Origin: Szabonella alba
Lineage (GTDB): Bacteria > Pseudomonadota > Alphaproteobacteria > Rhodobacterales > Rhodobacteraceae
Length of the DNA: 64,000 nt
Direction: 5' to 3'
Assembly: GCF_016765775.1 (NCBI RefSeq)
Contig: NZ_JAESVN010000001.1
Span: 682,001 to 746,000 of the forward strand
Shown: positions 8,265 through 17,015 of the stretch, piece by piece
Numbering within the stretch: position 1 is the first letter of the stretch
How the letters are laid out: the number at the start of each line of letters is the position of its first letter
Notes under the pieces: model-generated
What the model saw: the letters and a program-made list of their open reading frames with translations, nothing else
Database searches by the model: none
Told to the model about the DNA's origin: nothing
Made by a program: the position numbers and the translations under genes

Positions 8265-9788
8265 TCAGCCGCCGCCCGACAGGTTGAGCGGGGCGGCAGG
8301 GCGCGGCAGATCCTCGATGCCCAGCGGTTCGGCGGGGCGGGCCAGCCGGTTGCGCACGACCCAGATCAGCCGTTCCTGCGCGCGGGTGATGGCGACATAG
8401 GCCAGACGTTTCCACAGTGGCAAGCCTGCCTCGGATCGCCCGGCCTGTGCTGCGGCCCAGAGATCGGGGGCAAAGACCTGCACCTGTTCCCATTGACTGC
8501 CCTGTGCCTTGTGGATCGTGACCGCCGCCCCATGCAGAAAGGCCGCGCCCATCCGCGCGGCGGAGGGGATGAAGGGTTCCTCTTCATCGGGTTTCTCGAT
8601 CTTGATGATGGATGCCGCCGAAACCTGCGGTTCCTCGGCGCCGATGACATGCAGCCGGGCGAAGCCATCCCGGGCGCCGGGACCAAGATAGATGACCTGC
8701 GCGCCCTTGATCAGGCCGCGCGCCTCAAGGTCGATGCGTTTCTTGCGGTGTTTCAGGGGCAGTTCGATTCCGTCGCAGATCAGCGGCTCGCCGGGGATCA
8801 GCGCAAATTCCGGCGCGCCATGGGCGGTGCGGAAGGCGGTGATCAGCCGCACACGGGTCGCGTTGCGCCAGACCAGCACGGGGCTGCGCGCCATCAGCCC
8901 GGCATCGACGCGCTGCGCCACCTCAACCCGCGAATCGCGCTGTGCGGCCTCTTCGACCATGCGTTCGAAACTTTCAAAGGTCAGACCGGGATCGGCCAGC
9001 GCATGGGCCAGATCAAGGATCGGGTTTCCGGCGGTCTGGCGGTGGATGCGGCTGAGTTCAAGCCGTCGCGTCGGGCCCAGCCGGTCAAAGACCATCTGCC
9101 CGGACTGACCCACCGGGGCCAGCTGTGCCGGATCACCGAACAGGACCAGCGTGGGAAAGATTTCGCGCAGGTCGTCGAACTGGCGTTCGTCCAGCATCGA
9201 GGATTCGTCGACGAATCCCACATCCAGCGGTTCCTCCCGCCGTTTCCAGCCCTTGATGAAATCGGACCCGCGCAGACCCGCCGCCGCCAGCGCCCCGGGG
9301 ATCGAGGCAACCTGATCGTAAAAGGCCTTGGCCCGGTCCAGTGCCAGTTCGGTCAGCCCCTCGACCTCGGGGCGGGGGCCATTGCCCGCCAGCCATTCGG
9401 CGATCTTTTCATATTGCGGGTCGTAAAGCGGAGTATAAAGGATGCGGTGGATAGTCGTGGCCGGAACGCCGCGCAGCCGCAGGACCGAGGCCGCCTTGTT
9501 GGTTGGGGCAAGGATGGCCAGCGTCCGGCGGTCCTTGCGCTTGCGGCCTTCATAATCGCCCGAAACGATGTCGACCCCGGCCGCAACCATGGCCTTGTAA
9601 AGGGCGGCAAGCAGCATGGTCTTGCCCGATCCGGCCTTGCCGATCACCGCTGTCACGCTGGCCTTGCCCTCGGCCCCGGGGGTCAGGCTTGCGTCATCCA
9701 GATCAATGCCCATGCCGCGCATCTGATCGGCAAGCCGGTCCCAGGCTTCGGCCTGATCTTCGGAAAAGGTAAGCGCGGGCACGGACAT
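8265..9788 (-). CDS. ATP-dependent DNA helicase, RecD-like superfamily 1
   Basis: 507 residues with a complete SF1 motor. Walker A is GKAGSGKT (about residue 50), Walker B is GFVDESSML, and a following motif III is LFGDPAQLAPVGQSG. Motif IV-like LELSRIHRQTAGNP is present, and the C-terminal UvrD-like segment carries HKAQGSQWEQV and AITRAQERLIWVV. There is no RecB/RecC partner and no nuclease domain, so it is a single-subunit RecD2/Dda-like or AAA_30/UvrD_C_2 helicase. A role in replication-fork or repair processes is inferred from family only. Confidence 0.88.
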   Translation of the reverse strand: MSVPALTFSEDQAEAWDRLADQMRGMGIDLDDASLTPGAEGKASVTAVIGKAGSGKTMLLAALYKAMVAAGVDIVSGDYEGRKRKDRRTLAILAPTNKAASVLRLRGVPATTIHRILYTPLYDPQYEKIAEWLAGNGPRPEVEGLTELALDRAKAFYDQVASIPGALAAAGLRGSDFIKGWKRREEPLDVGFVDESSMLDERQFDDLREIFPTLVLFGDPAQLAPVGQSGQMVFDRLGPTRRLELSRIHRQTAGNPILDLAHALADPGLTFESFERMVEEAAQRDSRVEVAQRVDAGLMARSPVLVWRNATRVRLITAFRTAHGAPEFALIPGEPLICDGIELPLKHRKKRIDLEARGLIKGAQVIYLGPGARDGFARLHVIGAEEPQVSAASIIKIEKPDEEEPFIPSAARMGAAFLHGAAVTIHKAQGSQWEQVQVFAPDLWAAAQAGRSEAGLPLWKRLAYVAITRAQERLIWVVRNRLARPAEPLGIEDLPRPAAPLNLSGGG

Positions 9789-9880
9789 GGCGCGACATTA
9801 TCCGCAGGCCGCGGGATAGGCCAGCACTGGCGGGCGGGTTGTGGCGCGAAAACGATGGGGGAAAGGCCCGGGCTGCGGCG

Positions 9881-10087
9881 TCAGTCGCGGCGCAGGCGGC
9901 CCTTTGCCGGATCGGGTGCATCCGCGTTGCTTTCATGGCAACCGTCTTCAGCCCCCGATGCGGCGGCTATTTCGGCCCGTGCCACGCGCAGCGCAAGATC
10001 TGCCTGCGCGGCAAGGGCCGGCAGATCATGGCGAAGCGCGTAGGATTGCAGATCCGTCAGCACATCGAAAATCCAGTCATGGCGCAT
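9881..10087 (-). CDS. Small conserved hypothetical protein
   Basis: 68 residues beginning MRHDWIFDVLTDLQSYALRH. The first 40 residues form a predicted amphipathic helix (LPALAAQADLALRVARAEIA) and the tail is charged and probably disordered. Small proteins with this opening are, as I recall, common in Rhodobacterales. No function is known to me. The organised N-terminus and its position upstream of the helicase gene on the same strand support it as real. Confidence 0.62.
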   Translation of the reverse strand: MRHDWIFDVLTDLQSYALRHDLPALAAQADLALRVARAEIAAASGAEDGCHESNADAPDPAKGRLRRD

Positions 10088-10159
10088 CGGCGTCGGTCCG
10101 GTCAGGCGGCTTTGCCGTCAACAGTACCACCCACAGGCCGGGGCGGGTATCCGCAGCCC

Positions 10160-10178
10160 GGGTGACAGTCTGTCACCC
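10160..10178. repeat. Perfect palindrome in intergenic region
   Basis: GGGTGACA and TGTCACCC flank a 3-base centre. It lies about 70 bases upstream of the start of the small ORF 9881-10087 and downstream of ccrA, so it could be an operator for the small gene or part of the ccrA termination region. The binding protein is unknown. Confidence 0.5.
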
Positions 10179-10189
10179 CTGCCGAAACG

Positions 10190-10228
10190 GTCAGGCACCA
10201 CAGACCGGCCCCGAGGGGCCTGCCTGAT
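10190..10228 (-). terminator. Probable terminator of ccrA
   Basis: Nested inverted repeats lie just behind the ccrA stop. The inner stem is GGCCCC/GGGGCC (10207-10220), and the outer arms TCAGGC and GCCTGA enclose it. On the minus strand a short T run (CCGTTTC) follows. The T run is weak, so this could be a pause or processing hairpin. Confidence 0.45.
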
Positions 10229-10243
10229 CTCCATGCTGCCCTG

Positions 10244-11536
10244 TCAGCGCCCGCGTCCGGCCTCAAGCGTGTCCTCGAAGGTGCGCAGACCTGTGCGCGG
10301 GGCCTGCACCAGCACCGCCATATTGCCGGGTTTATGCTCGTTGCGGCGCATCTTCATATGGGCGGCGGGGATCTCGTCCCAGCCGAAGACCTCGGACATG
10401 CATGGGTCCAGCCGCCGCTCGATCATCAGGTTGTTCGCCGCCGAGGCCTGCGCAAGATGCGCGAAATGCGAGCCCTGAAGCCGCTTTTGATGCATCCACA
10501 TATAGCGCACGTCGAAAGTGCAGTTGAACCCGGTGGTGCCTGCGCAGATCACGACCATGCCGCCCTTCTTGCAGATCAGCGAGGAGACGGGGAAGGTTGC
10601 CTCACCGGGATGCTCAAAGACGATATCGGGATTGACGCCCTTGCCGAAAATGTCCCAGACCGCCTTGCCGAATTTGCGCGCCTCTTTCAGCCAGTCATTA
10701 TATTCAGGGCTGCCAACCTTGGGCAGTTGGCCCCAGCAGTTGAAATCATTGCGGTTGATGACGCCCTTTGCGCCAAGGCCCATGACAAAATCGCGCTTGG
10801 TCTCATCCGAGATCACGCCGATCGCATTGCCGCCCGCCGTGTTGACCAGCTGGATCGCATAGGACCCAAGGCCGCCGCTGGCACCCCAGACCAGCACGTT
10901 CTGGCCGGGTTTCAGATCATGCGGCGCATGGCCGAACAGCATCCGGTAGGCGGTGGCCAGCGTCAGCGTGTAGCAGGCACTTTCCTCCCATGTCAGGTGG
11001 CGGGGGCGCGGCATGAGCTGCTGGGCCTGCGCGCGGGTGAATTGTGAGAACGACCCGTCGGGTGTCTCATAGCCCCAGATGCGCTGCGTGGGCGAATACA
11101 TCGGATCGCCGCCATTGCAGAATTCATCATCGCCATCGTCCTGATTGCAGTGGATCACCACCTCATCGCCGACCTTCCAGCGTTTCACCGCCGAACCGAC
11201 CGCCCAGACGATGCCCGCCGCATCCGACCCCGCGATATGATAGGGCTGTTTGTGCCCGTCAAAGGGACTGATCGGTTCGCCCCGGCTGGCCCAGACACCG
11301 TTGTAATTCACGCCGGCCGCCATCACGAGAACCAGCACCTCATTGCTGTCCAGCGCCCAGGTATCGACCACCTCGACCTGCATGGCCGTGTCGGGTTCGC
11401 CGTGCCGTTCACGCCGGATCGCCCAGGCATACATCTGGCGGGGCACATGGCCCAGCGGGGGCATTTCCCCGATCTCGTACAGGTCTTTTTGCGGGGCATC
11501 ATAGGGGGTGATGCGGGAATGCGTGTCCAGTGCCAT
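10244..11536 (-). CDS. ccrA: Crotonyl-CoA carboxylase/reductase
   Basis: Key enzyme of the ethylmalonyl-CoA pathway: NADPH-dependent reductive carboxylation of crotonyl-CoA to (2S)-ethylmalonyl-CoA. 430 residues from the ATG at 11536, which follows AGGAGG with a 6-base spacer; a longer frame upstream is not needed. It is a medium-chain dehydrogenase/reductase fold with a GroES-like N-terminal domain (GVNYNGVWASRGEP) and the nucleotide-binding glycine-rich LVWGASGGLGSYAIQLV. The long insertions typical of CCR (for example NQDDGDDEFCNGGDPM, NDFNCWGQLPKVG) separate it from ordinary quinone oxidoreductases. ecm is encoded 1.6 kb away. Confidence 0.95.
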   Translation of the reverse strand: MALDTHSRITPYDAPQKDLYEIGEMPPLGHVPRQMYAWAIRRERHGEPDTAMQVEVVDTWALDSNEVLVLVMAAGVNYNGVWASRGEPISPFDGHKQPYHIAGSDAAGIVWAVGSAVKRWKVGDEVVIHCNQDDGDDEFCNGGDPMYSPTQRIWGYETPDGSFSQFTRAQAQQLMPRPRHLTWEESACYTLTLATAYRMLFGHAPHDLKPGQNVLVWGASGGLGSYAIQLVNTAGGNAIGVISDETKRDFVMGLGAKGVINRNDFNCWGQLPKVGSPEYNDWLKEARKFGKAVWDIFGKGVNPDIVFEHPGEATFPVSSLICKKGGMVVICAGTTGFNCTFDVRYMWMHQKRLQGSHFAHLAQASAANNLMIERRLDPCMSEVFGWDEIPAAHMKMRRNEHKPGNMAVLVQAPRTGLRTFEDTLEAGRGR

Positions 11537-11650
11537 AGGGGGCCTCCTGAGCGGTTTTGAAATGCCGCAACGCAGAATCATGCGGCCTTGAGCGAAGGGA
11601 TAGGGGGCTTCACGCAACAATGCAATGGGGTGCAGCTCTATTTTGTAATT

Positions 11651-13003
11651 TTATGTCCGCCGCGTCGCGGCATTTCCGTCGGGCGGTGCTTCCAGCCTTT
11701 GACGGACCTGCGCGGCATAGAAGGCCAGAAGGTCGTGCTTTCCGGGCAGCGGCGTTCCATCCGCGCCCAGGACGCCGCGTGCGGTCAGAACCGCGCGCCC
11801 CTCGGCCCGGGCCTGTGCGGCGCCGCCGGGCGGCAGTTTCATCACCGCGCCCTGCGCCAGCAGACGTTCGGCCAGCGCCTCCTCCGTGGTGTGTTCCAGA
11901 ATCGCGGCGGCGCAAAGCGGGACCGGCAAGACCGGAACGGCGCGGCCGACCTCCTCCATCAGATCGGCGGCAAGGCTTTCCAGATCGCGCCCGGCCGCCA
12001 GATGCGCGCGCAGGCTGACCGGGGGGCCGAAGCCCACCCCGGCAGAGCCGAACAGATAGAGATGCCCGCTGGCGCGTTTCAGCCCGATCACCAGTGCCTC
12101 CCATGCCACGCGCAACAGGCGGGGCCGGAAGCGGCGCGTGCCGTCCTTGCCCGCCTGCACCAACAGCAGATCCTCGGGCACCCGGTCATAGGAAAGGCCG
12201 ACCGGCACGAAGATCACATCGCGTCCTGCCGGGTCGAACCCGTCGATGATATAGTGCAGCAGGCCCAGTTTTGCCGGTCCGATCCGCCCGTCAAGGCTGA
12301 GCCCGCCTTCGGGAAAGAGCGCCTGCGTGATGCCGTCTGCTGTGGCCATCTGCACATGCCGTTCCAGCACCTTGCGATAAAGCGGATTGGACCGCCCGCG
12401 TCGGATGAAATAGGCCCCCATCGCCCGGATCATCGCGCTGAGCGGCCAGACCCGCGCCCATTCCCCCACCGCATAGGACAGTGCGCCACGCCGGGCGACC
12501 AGCCATGTGACCAGAACATAATCCATGTTCGACCGGTGATTGATGACAAAGATCACCGTCGCCTTGGGGTCGATGGCGTCAAGGGCTGCATCCATCCGCC
12601 CGATCCGCACCCGGTAAAGCACCCGCGACAGCGCCCGTGCGGCCCATGTTGCAAAGCCGAAATACAGCGTCGCGGAAAAGCCCGGCACGATTTCGCGCGC
12701 ATAGCGGCGGGCCTGTTCGAAGACCACATTCTGCGGCACGCCGGTTTCCGCCGCCTGATCGGCAACCGCCTGCATCACCTTGGGATCAAAAACCAGACGC
12801 ACGATGCGGTCCTGCCGCCGCATCAGCTTGAACGGCTCGATCGGGCGCTGCAGCCGCTGGTTCAGCCGCACGACAACCCGTTCCATGCGGCGGCGCAGAA
12901 ACCAGCGAAGCGAGGGCACCAGCACACGATCCAGCGCACCAAATCCCGCAAGCAGCAGGGCCAGCACCACGATCCAGACAGGAATCTCGACAGTCTCGGT
13001 CAT
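11651..13003 (-). CDS. Glycerol-3-phosphate acyltransferase-like protein (PlsB/PlsC family)
   Basis: 450 residues. A membrane anchor occupies residues 8-25. The acyltransferase motif I (HX4D) is NHRSNMDYVLV, the glycerol-phosphate-binding block is FPEGGLSLDG, and motif IV is VPVGLSYDRVPED. The N-terminal region (residues 30-130) and the size resemble bacterial 1-acylglycerol-3-phosphate/glycerol-3-phosphate acyltransferases of the PlsB type rather than the short PlsC. It likely makes lysophosphatidate or phosphatidate at the inner membrane. It lies between ccrA and ecm, on the same strand as ccrA with a 114-base gap; a regulatory link is not evident. Confidence 0.83.
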   Translation of the reverse strand: MTETVEIPVWIVVLALLLAGFGALDRVLVPSLRWFLRRRMERVVVRLNQRLQRPIEPFKLMRRQDRIVRLVFDPKVMQAVADQAAETGVPQNVVFEQARRYAREIVPGFSATLYFGFATWAARALSRVLYRVRIGRMDAALDAIDPKATVIFVINHRSNMDYVLVTWLVARRGALSYAVGEWARVWPLSAMIRAMGAYFIRRGRSNPLYRKVLERHVQMATADGITQALFPEGGLSLDGRIGPAKLGLLHYIIDGFDPAGRDVIFVPVGLSYDRVPEDLLLVQAGKDGTRRFRPRLLRVAWEALVIGLKRASGHLYLFGSAGVGFGPPVSLRAHLAAGRDLESLAADLMEEVGRAVPVLPVPLCAAAILEHTTEEALAERLLAQGAVMKLPPGGAAQARAEGRAVLTARGVLGADGTPLPGKHDLLAFYAAQVRQRLEAPPDGNAATRRT

Positions 13004-13138
13004 CTGCGCAGCCTAGGGCTTTGGCTGTTGGCGGTAAATCCACCCATGCCGCAGTGCGGCGAATTGACAGCGCCAGAAAGTTGCGTCTATTTGCGGGAGG
13101 TGGAAATAAAATTGCGTTTGTGATTCCGGAGGCTCAGA

Positions 13139-15142
13139 GTGACCCAGCCCAGCATGACCCAGACCGAAGCGGACCAACCCGACGCGGCGCAGAAAGACAA
13201 GCCCTGGCTGTTCCGCACCTATGCGGGCCATTCGACGGCAGCGGCCTCGAACGCGCTTTACCGCACCAATCTGGCCAAGGGGCAGACCGGCCTTTCGGTG
13301 GCTTTCGATCTGCCGACCCAGACCGGCTATGACAGCGATCATCTGCTTGCACGGGGTGAGGTGGGCAAGGTCGGTGTGCCGGTGGCGCATCTGGGCGACA
13401 TGCGGGCACTGTTCGACCGGATCCCGCTGGACCAGATGAACACCTCGATGACGATCAACGCCACCGCGCCGTGGTTGCTGGCGCTCTATGTCGCCGTGGC
13501 CGAGGAACAGGGGGCCGATATCGCGGCCCTGCAAGGCACGGTGCAGAATGACATCATCAAGGAATATCTGTCGCGCGGCACCTATATCTGCCCGCCGAAA
13601 CCCAGCCTGCGGATGATTACCGATATTGCCGCTTGGACGCAGGGCGCGATGCCGAAATGGAACCCGATGAATGTCTGCTCCTATCACCTGCAAGAGGCGG
13701 GGGCGACGCCGGAACAGGAACTGGCCTTCGCGCTGGCCACGGCCCTTGCGGTGCTGGATGACCTGAGGGGTAAGGTGCCTGCGGCGGATTTCCCCAATAT
13801 GGTGGGGCGGATCTCTTTCTTCGTGAATGCGGGCATCCGGTTTGTCACCGAGCTTTGCAAGATGCGGGCTTTCGTCGATCTGTGGGATGAGATCCTGCTG
13901 GAACGCTATGGCATCGAGGACGCGAAATACCGCCGCTTCCGCTATGGCGTGCAGGTCAATTCACTGGGCCTGACCGAACAGCAGCCCGAAAACAACGTCT
14001 ATCGCATCCTGATCGAGATGCTGGCAGTAACGCTGTCGAAAAAGGCCCGTGCGCGGGCGGTGCAGCTTCCGGCGTGGAATGAGGCGCTGGGACTGCCGCG
14101 CCCCTGGGATCAGCAATGGTCGCTGCGGATGCAGCAGATCCTGGCCTATGAAACCGATCTGCTGGAATTCGATGACCTTTTCGACGGCAATCCGGCGGTG
14201 GATCGCAAGGTTGCGGCGCTGAAGACCGGCGCGCGGGATGAACTGGCCCGGATCGACGCGATGGGCGGCGCGGTGGCGGCCATCGACTATATGAAGGGGC
14301 GGCTGGTCGAGGCCAATGCCGAACGCATCGGGCGGGTTGAAAGCGGTGAAACCGTGGTGGTCGGCGTGAACCGCTGGACCGAGGCTGCGCCCTCGCCCCT
14401 GACGGCGGGGGAAGGCGCGATCATGGTCGCGGATGCGCGGGCCGAGGCAGACCAGATTGCGCGGCTTGAGGCATGGCGCGCGGCCCGCGATGCGGCCGAG
14501 GTGCGCGCGGCGCTTGAGGCGCTGTCGCAGGCCGCGCGGGACGGGGGCAATATCATGCCGCCCTCGATCCGCGCAGCCAAGGCCGGGGTCACCACCGGCG
14601 AATGGGGGGCCACGATCCGTGCGGCTTTCGGTGAATATCGCGCGCCGACCGGAGTTTCCAAATCCCCGTCAAACCGCACCGAGGGGCTGGAGCCGATCCG
14701 TGAGGCCGTGGCCGATCTGGCCGCGCGTCTGGGGCGACCGCTGAAATTCGTCGTCGGCAAACCGGGGCTGGACGGCCATTCGAACGGTGCCGAACAGATT
14801 GCCGCCCGCGCCCGCGATTGCGGCATGGATATCCATTACGAAGGCATCCGCCTGACCCCGGCCGAGATTGTCGCGGCGGCGGCGGATCAGAAGGCGCATG
14901 TGCTGGGCCTGTCGATCCTGTCGGGCAGCCATCTGCCGCTGATCGCCGAGACCATGGCCCTGATGCGCGAGGCCGGGCTGGCGCATGTGCCGGTCGTGGT
15001 GGGCGGCATCATCCCCGAAGAGGATGCCGAGGCGCTGCGCGCCATGGGCGTGGCAGCGGTCTATACGCCCAAGGATTTTGAGTTGAACCGCATCATGATG
15101 GATATCGTGACGCTGGTGGACGGCGCGCCGCTGGCAGCCTGA
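13139..15142 (+). CDS. ecm: Ethylmalonyl-CoA mutase, adenosylcobalamin-dependent
   Basis: Isomerises (2R)-ethylmalonyl-CoA to (2S)-methylsuccinyl-CoA in the ethylmalonyl-CoA pathway. 667 residues, a single polypeptide of the MeaA/Ecm type. The N-terminal mutase barrel contains SVAFDLPTQTGYDSDH and MNTSMTINATAPWLL. The C-terminal B12-binding domain (from about residue 540) has the DxHxxG cobalt-ligand motif in GLDGHSNGAEQ, followed by LSILSGSH and the VVVGGIIP segment. The GTG start at 13139 has GGAGG 6 bases upstream; ATG 13154 is an in-frame alternative. Shorter Ecm rather than methylmalonyl-CoA mutase is inferred from length and proximity to ccrA. Confidence 0.93.
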   Translation: MTQPSMTQTEADQPDAAQKDKPWLFRTYAGHSTAAASNALYRTNLAKGQTGLSVAFDLPTQTGYDSDHLLARGEVGKVGVPVAHLGDMRALFDRIPLDQMNTSMTINATAPWLLALYVAVAEEQGADIAALQGTVQNDIIKEYLSRGTYICPPKPSLRMITDIAAWTQGAMPKWNPMNVCSYHLQEAGATPEQELAFALATALAVLDDLRGKVPAADFPNMVGRISFFVNAGIRFVTELCKMRAFVDLWDEILLERYGIEDAKYRRFRYGVQVNSLGLTEQQPENNVYRILIEMLAVTLSKKARARAVQLPAWNEALGLPRPWDQQWSLRMQQILAYETDLLEFDDLFDGNPAVDRKVAALKTGARDELARIDAMGGAVAAIDYMKGRLVEANAERIGRVESGETVVVGVNRWTEAAPSPLTAGEGAIMVADARAEADQIARLEAWRAARDAAEVRAALEALSQAARDGGNIMPPSIRAAKAGVTTGEWGATIRAAFGEYRAPTGVSKSPSNRTEGLEPIREAVADLAARLGRPLKFVVGKPGLDGHSNGAEQIAARARDCGMDIHYEGIRLTPAEIVAAAADQKAHVLGLSILSGSHLPLIAETMALMREAGLAHVPVVVGGIIPEEDAEALRAMGVAAVYTPKDFELNRIMMDIVTLVDGAPLAA

Positions 15143-15156
15143 GCGGGGCAGGGCAG

Positions 15157-15176
15157 GGGGGGCGGGATCGCCCCCC
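15157..15176. terminator. Hairpin between convergent ecm and hisG
   Basis: GGGGGGCG (15157-15164) and CGCCCCCC (15169-15176) enclose a GGAT loop in the 41-base gap between two convergent stops. There is no T run on either side, so it may work as a bidirectional block or RNA end protector rather than a classic terminator. Confidence 0.45.
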
Positions 15177-15183
15177 GCCTCCA

Positions 15184-15903
15184 TCATGCCCCGGGAACCA
15201 GATCCCCGGGCAGATCCAGCCCCAGTTTGCGGGCCAGCGCGCGCAGCGTTTCCGTATCACCCGTCCAAGGGGCGGTGCGGGCGGCAAACAGCACCGCCTG
15301 TGAGCGGTGGATCATGCCATCCTCCAGCACCTTGAGGTGATTGGCCCGCAGCGTTTCGCCCGATGAGGTGATATCGGCAATCGCCTCGGCGGTCTGATGC
15401 TTGACGGTGCCTTCGGTGGCGCCCTGACTGTCGACCAGCTGATAATCCGCCACGCCTTGTGCGGTCAGGAAATCCCGCACCAGCCGGTGATATTTCGTGG
15501 CGATCCGCAGACGGTGGCCATGGCTGCGGCGAAAGGCGGCGGCGGCAGCGTCCAGATCATCCACCGTTTCCACATCGACCCAGCAGCAGGGCACGGCCAG
15601 AATAAGATCGGCATGGCCAAAGCCAAGCGGGGCCAGTTCCACCACCTGACGCGGCCAGTCGGCCAGTTTGTCGCGCACAAGATCCGACCCGGTAACGCCC
15701 AGGTGGATGCGCCCGGCGGCCAGTTCGCGCGGGATCTCACCGGCCGACAGCAGCACCAGTTCCACCCCGGCGATGCCATCCACCGCGCCCGCATATTCGC
15801 GGTCATTGCCGGTGCGGGCCATGGTGACGCCGCGCGCGCCGAACCAGCCAAAGGTCTTTTCCATCAGACGGCCCTTCGAGGGCACCCCGATCCTGAGACT
15901 CAT
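15184..15903 (-). CDS. hisG: ATP phosphoribosyltransferase, short form
   Basis: First step of histidine synthesis: condenses ATP and PRPP. 239 residues, the short form that lacks the C-terminal regulatory domain and needs HisZ for activity and feedback control. It starts [28 protein letters not shown] and SQGATEGTVKHQTAEAIADI are family landmarks, the latter around the PRPP-binding site. It overlaps the end of hisZ (ATGA at 15900-15903), which fits stoichiometric coproduction of the HisGZ complex. Confidence 0.95.
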   Translation of the reverse strand: MSLRIGVPSKGRLMEKTFGWFGARGVTMARTGNDREYAGAVDGIAGVELVLLSAGEIPRELAAGRIHLGVTGSDLVRDKLADWPRQVVELAPLGFGHADLILAVPCCWVDVETVDDLDAAAAAFRRSHGHRLRIATKYHRLVRDFLTAQGVADYQLVDSQGATEGTVKHQTAEAIADITSSGETLRANHLKVLEDGMIHRSQAVLFAARTAPWTGDTETLRALARKLGLDLPGDLVPGA

Positions 15904-17015
15904 GCCGCATCCCCCCGCAATCCGGCCACCAGCGCGGGGCGGATCACGCCCCCCACTGCCGGGATCGACCGGCCCTGTCCCAGAACCTCGGTCAGCGCGT
16001 CATAGCGCCCGCCGGTCGCCACGGGCGGCAGATCGGGGTTGGCGGCGTGGAAGCTGAACACGAACCCGTCGTAATATTCCATCGAACTGCGGCCATGGCC
16101 CGCCTCGAAGGGCAGGGTTTCGGGGTCAATGCCATGGGCGGCCAGTGCGGCCAGTCGCGCCTCAAACCGGTCCACGGCGGGGGCGATGGCGGGCAGCATT
16201 GGTTCGATCCCGCGCAGATGGCGCAGGGCAGCCCCTGCCGGGGCTTCAAGCGTCAGAAGATCATAAAGAAGTGCCGCCTCGGTGGCCGCAAGCGGCGGGG
16301 CGGCGGCATCTTCGACAAGGGCGGCTGCGCGGGCGGCAATCTCATCCTCGCTGCGCAGGCCGATCATCGGGCCTGCGGCCCCGATCAGGTCCTGCGCGCT
16401 GCCCGAGGTCAGCCGTTCCAGCAGCCGCGCGCGGGCGGGGGCCATGGCGGACCGGCCCGAAAACCGGTCCAGCAGCGCGCGGAATCGGTGCGGCCGCCAG
16501 ACATGGCGCAAAAGCGCGGCGCGGCGGCGTTCGGTTGTCTTCAACCCGCGCACCGCCGCCATCAGGATGCCGATATCGCCGGTCACGGCGCGCAGGCCCA
16601 ATGGCGCCAGCGCCTGCGCGAACAGCGCAAAGACCTCGGCATCCGCCGCCTGCGGCTCGGTGCGGTCAAAAAGCTCGAACCCCACCTGCAGGAATTCGCT
16701 GGGGCGCGCGCCGGGGCGGTCCTGTTTGCGGAACACCTCGCCCAGATAGCAATAGCGGGCGGGATCGGCACCATGGGCCATATGGGTTTCGACCACCGGC
16801 ACGGTGAAATCGGGACGCAACATCATCTCTCCGCGCAGCGGGTCGGCGGTGACATAGGCGCGGGCGCGGATATCCTCACCATACAGATCCAGCAGCGTGC
16901 CTGCGGGTTGCAGCATGTCGCATTCGACCGGCAGCGCGCCTGCCGCGCGGAAGGTGGCCATGAGCGCCTCCCCCTCGGCCCGGACGGCGGCGCGGGGGGG
17001 TGCGATTTCGGTCAT
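15900..17015 (-). CDS. hisZ: ATP phosphoribosyltransferase regulatory subunit
   Basis: HisS-like catalytic-fold paralogue that binds and regulates short HisG. 371 residues from the ATG at 17015, which overlaps the hisS stop (ATGA); the upstream extension of the frame lies within hisS. Class II synthetase-like segments remain ([47 protein letters not shown]), but it is far shorter than HisS and lacks an anticodon-binding domain. It sits in the middle of hisS-hisZ-hisG. Confidence 0.94.
   Translation of the reverse strand: MTEIAPPRAAVRAEGEALMATFRAAGALPVECDMLQPAGTLLDLYGEDIRARAYVTADPLRGEMMLRPDFTVPVVETHMAHGADPARYCYLGEVFRKQDRPGARPSEFLQVGFELFDRTEPQAADAEVFALFAQALAPLGLRAVTGDIGILMAAVRGLKTTERRRAALLRHVWRPHRFRALLDRFSGRSAMAPARARLLERLTSGSAQDLIGAAGPMIGLRSEDEIAARAAALVEDAAAPPLAATEAALLYDLLTLEAPAGAALRHLRGIEPMLPAIAPAVDRFEARLAALAAHGIDPETLPFEAGHGRSSMEYYDGFVFSFHAANPDLPPVATGGRYDALTEVLGQGRSIPAVGGVIRPALVAGLRGDAA

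Noticed and set aside
8166-10043. 625-codon plus-strand frame opposite the helicase
   Set aside because: Antisense to the RecD-like helicase, which has complete motor motifs.
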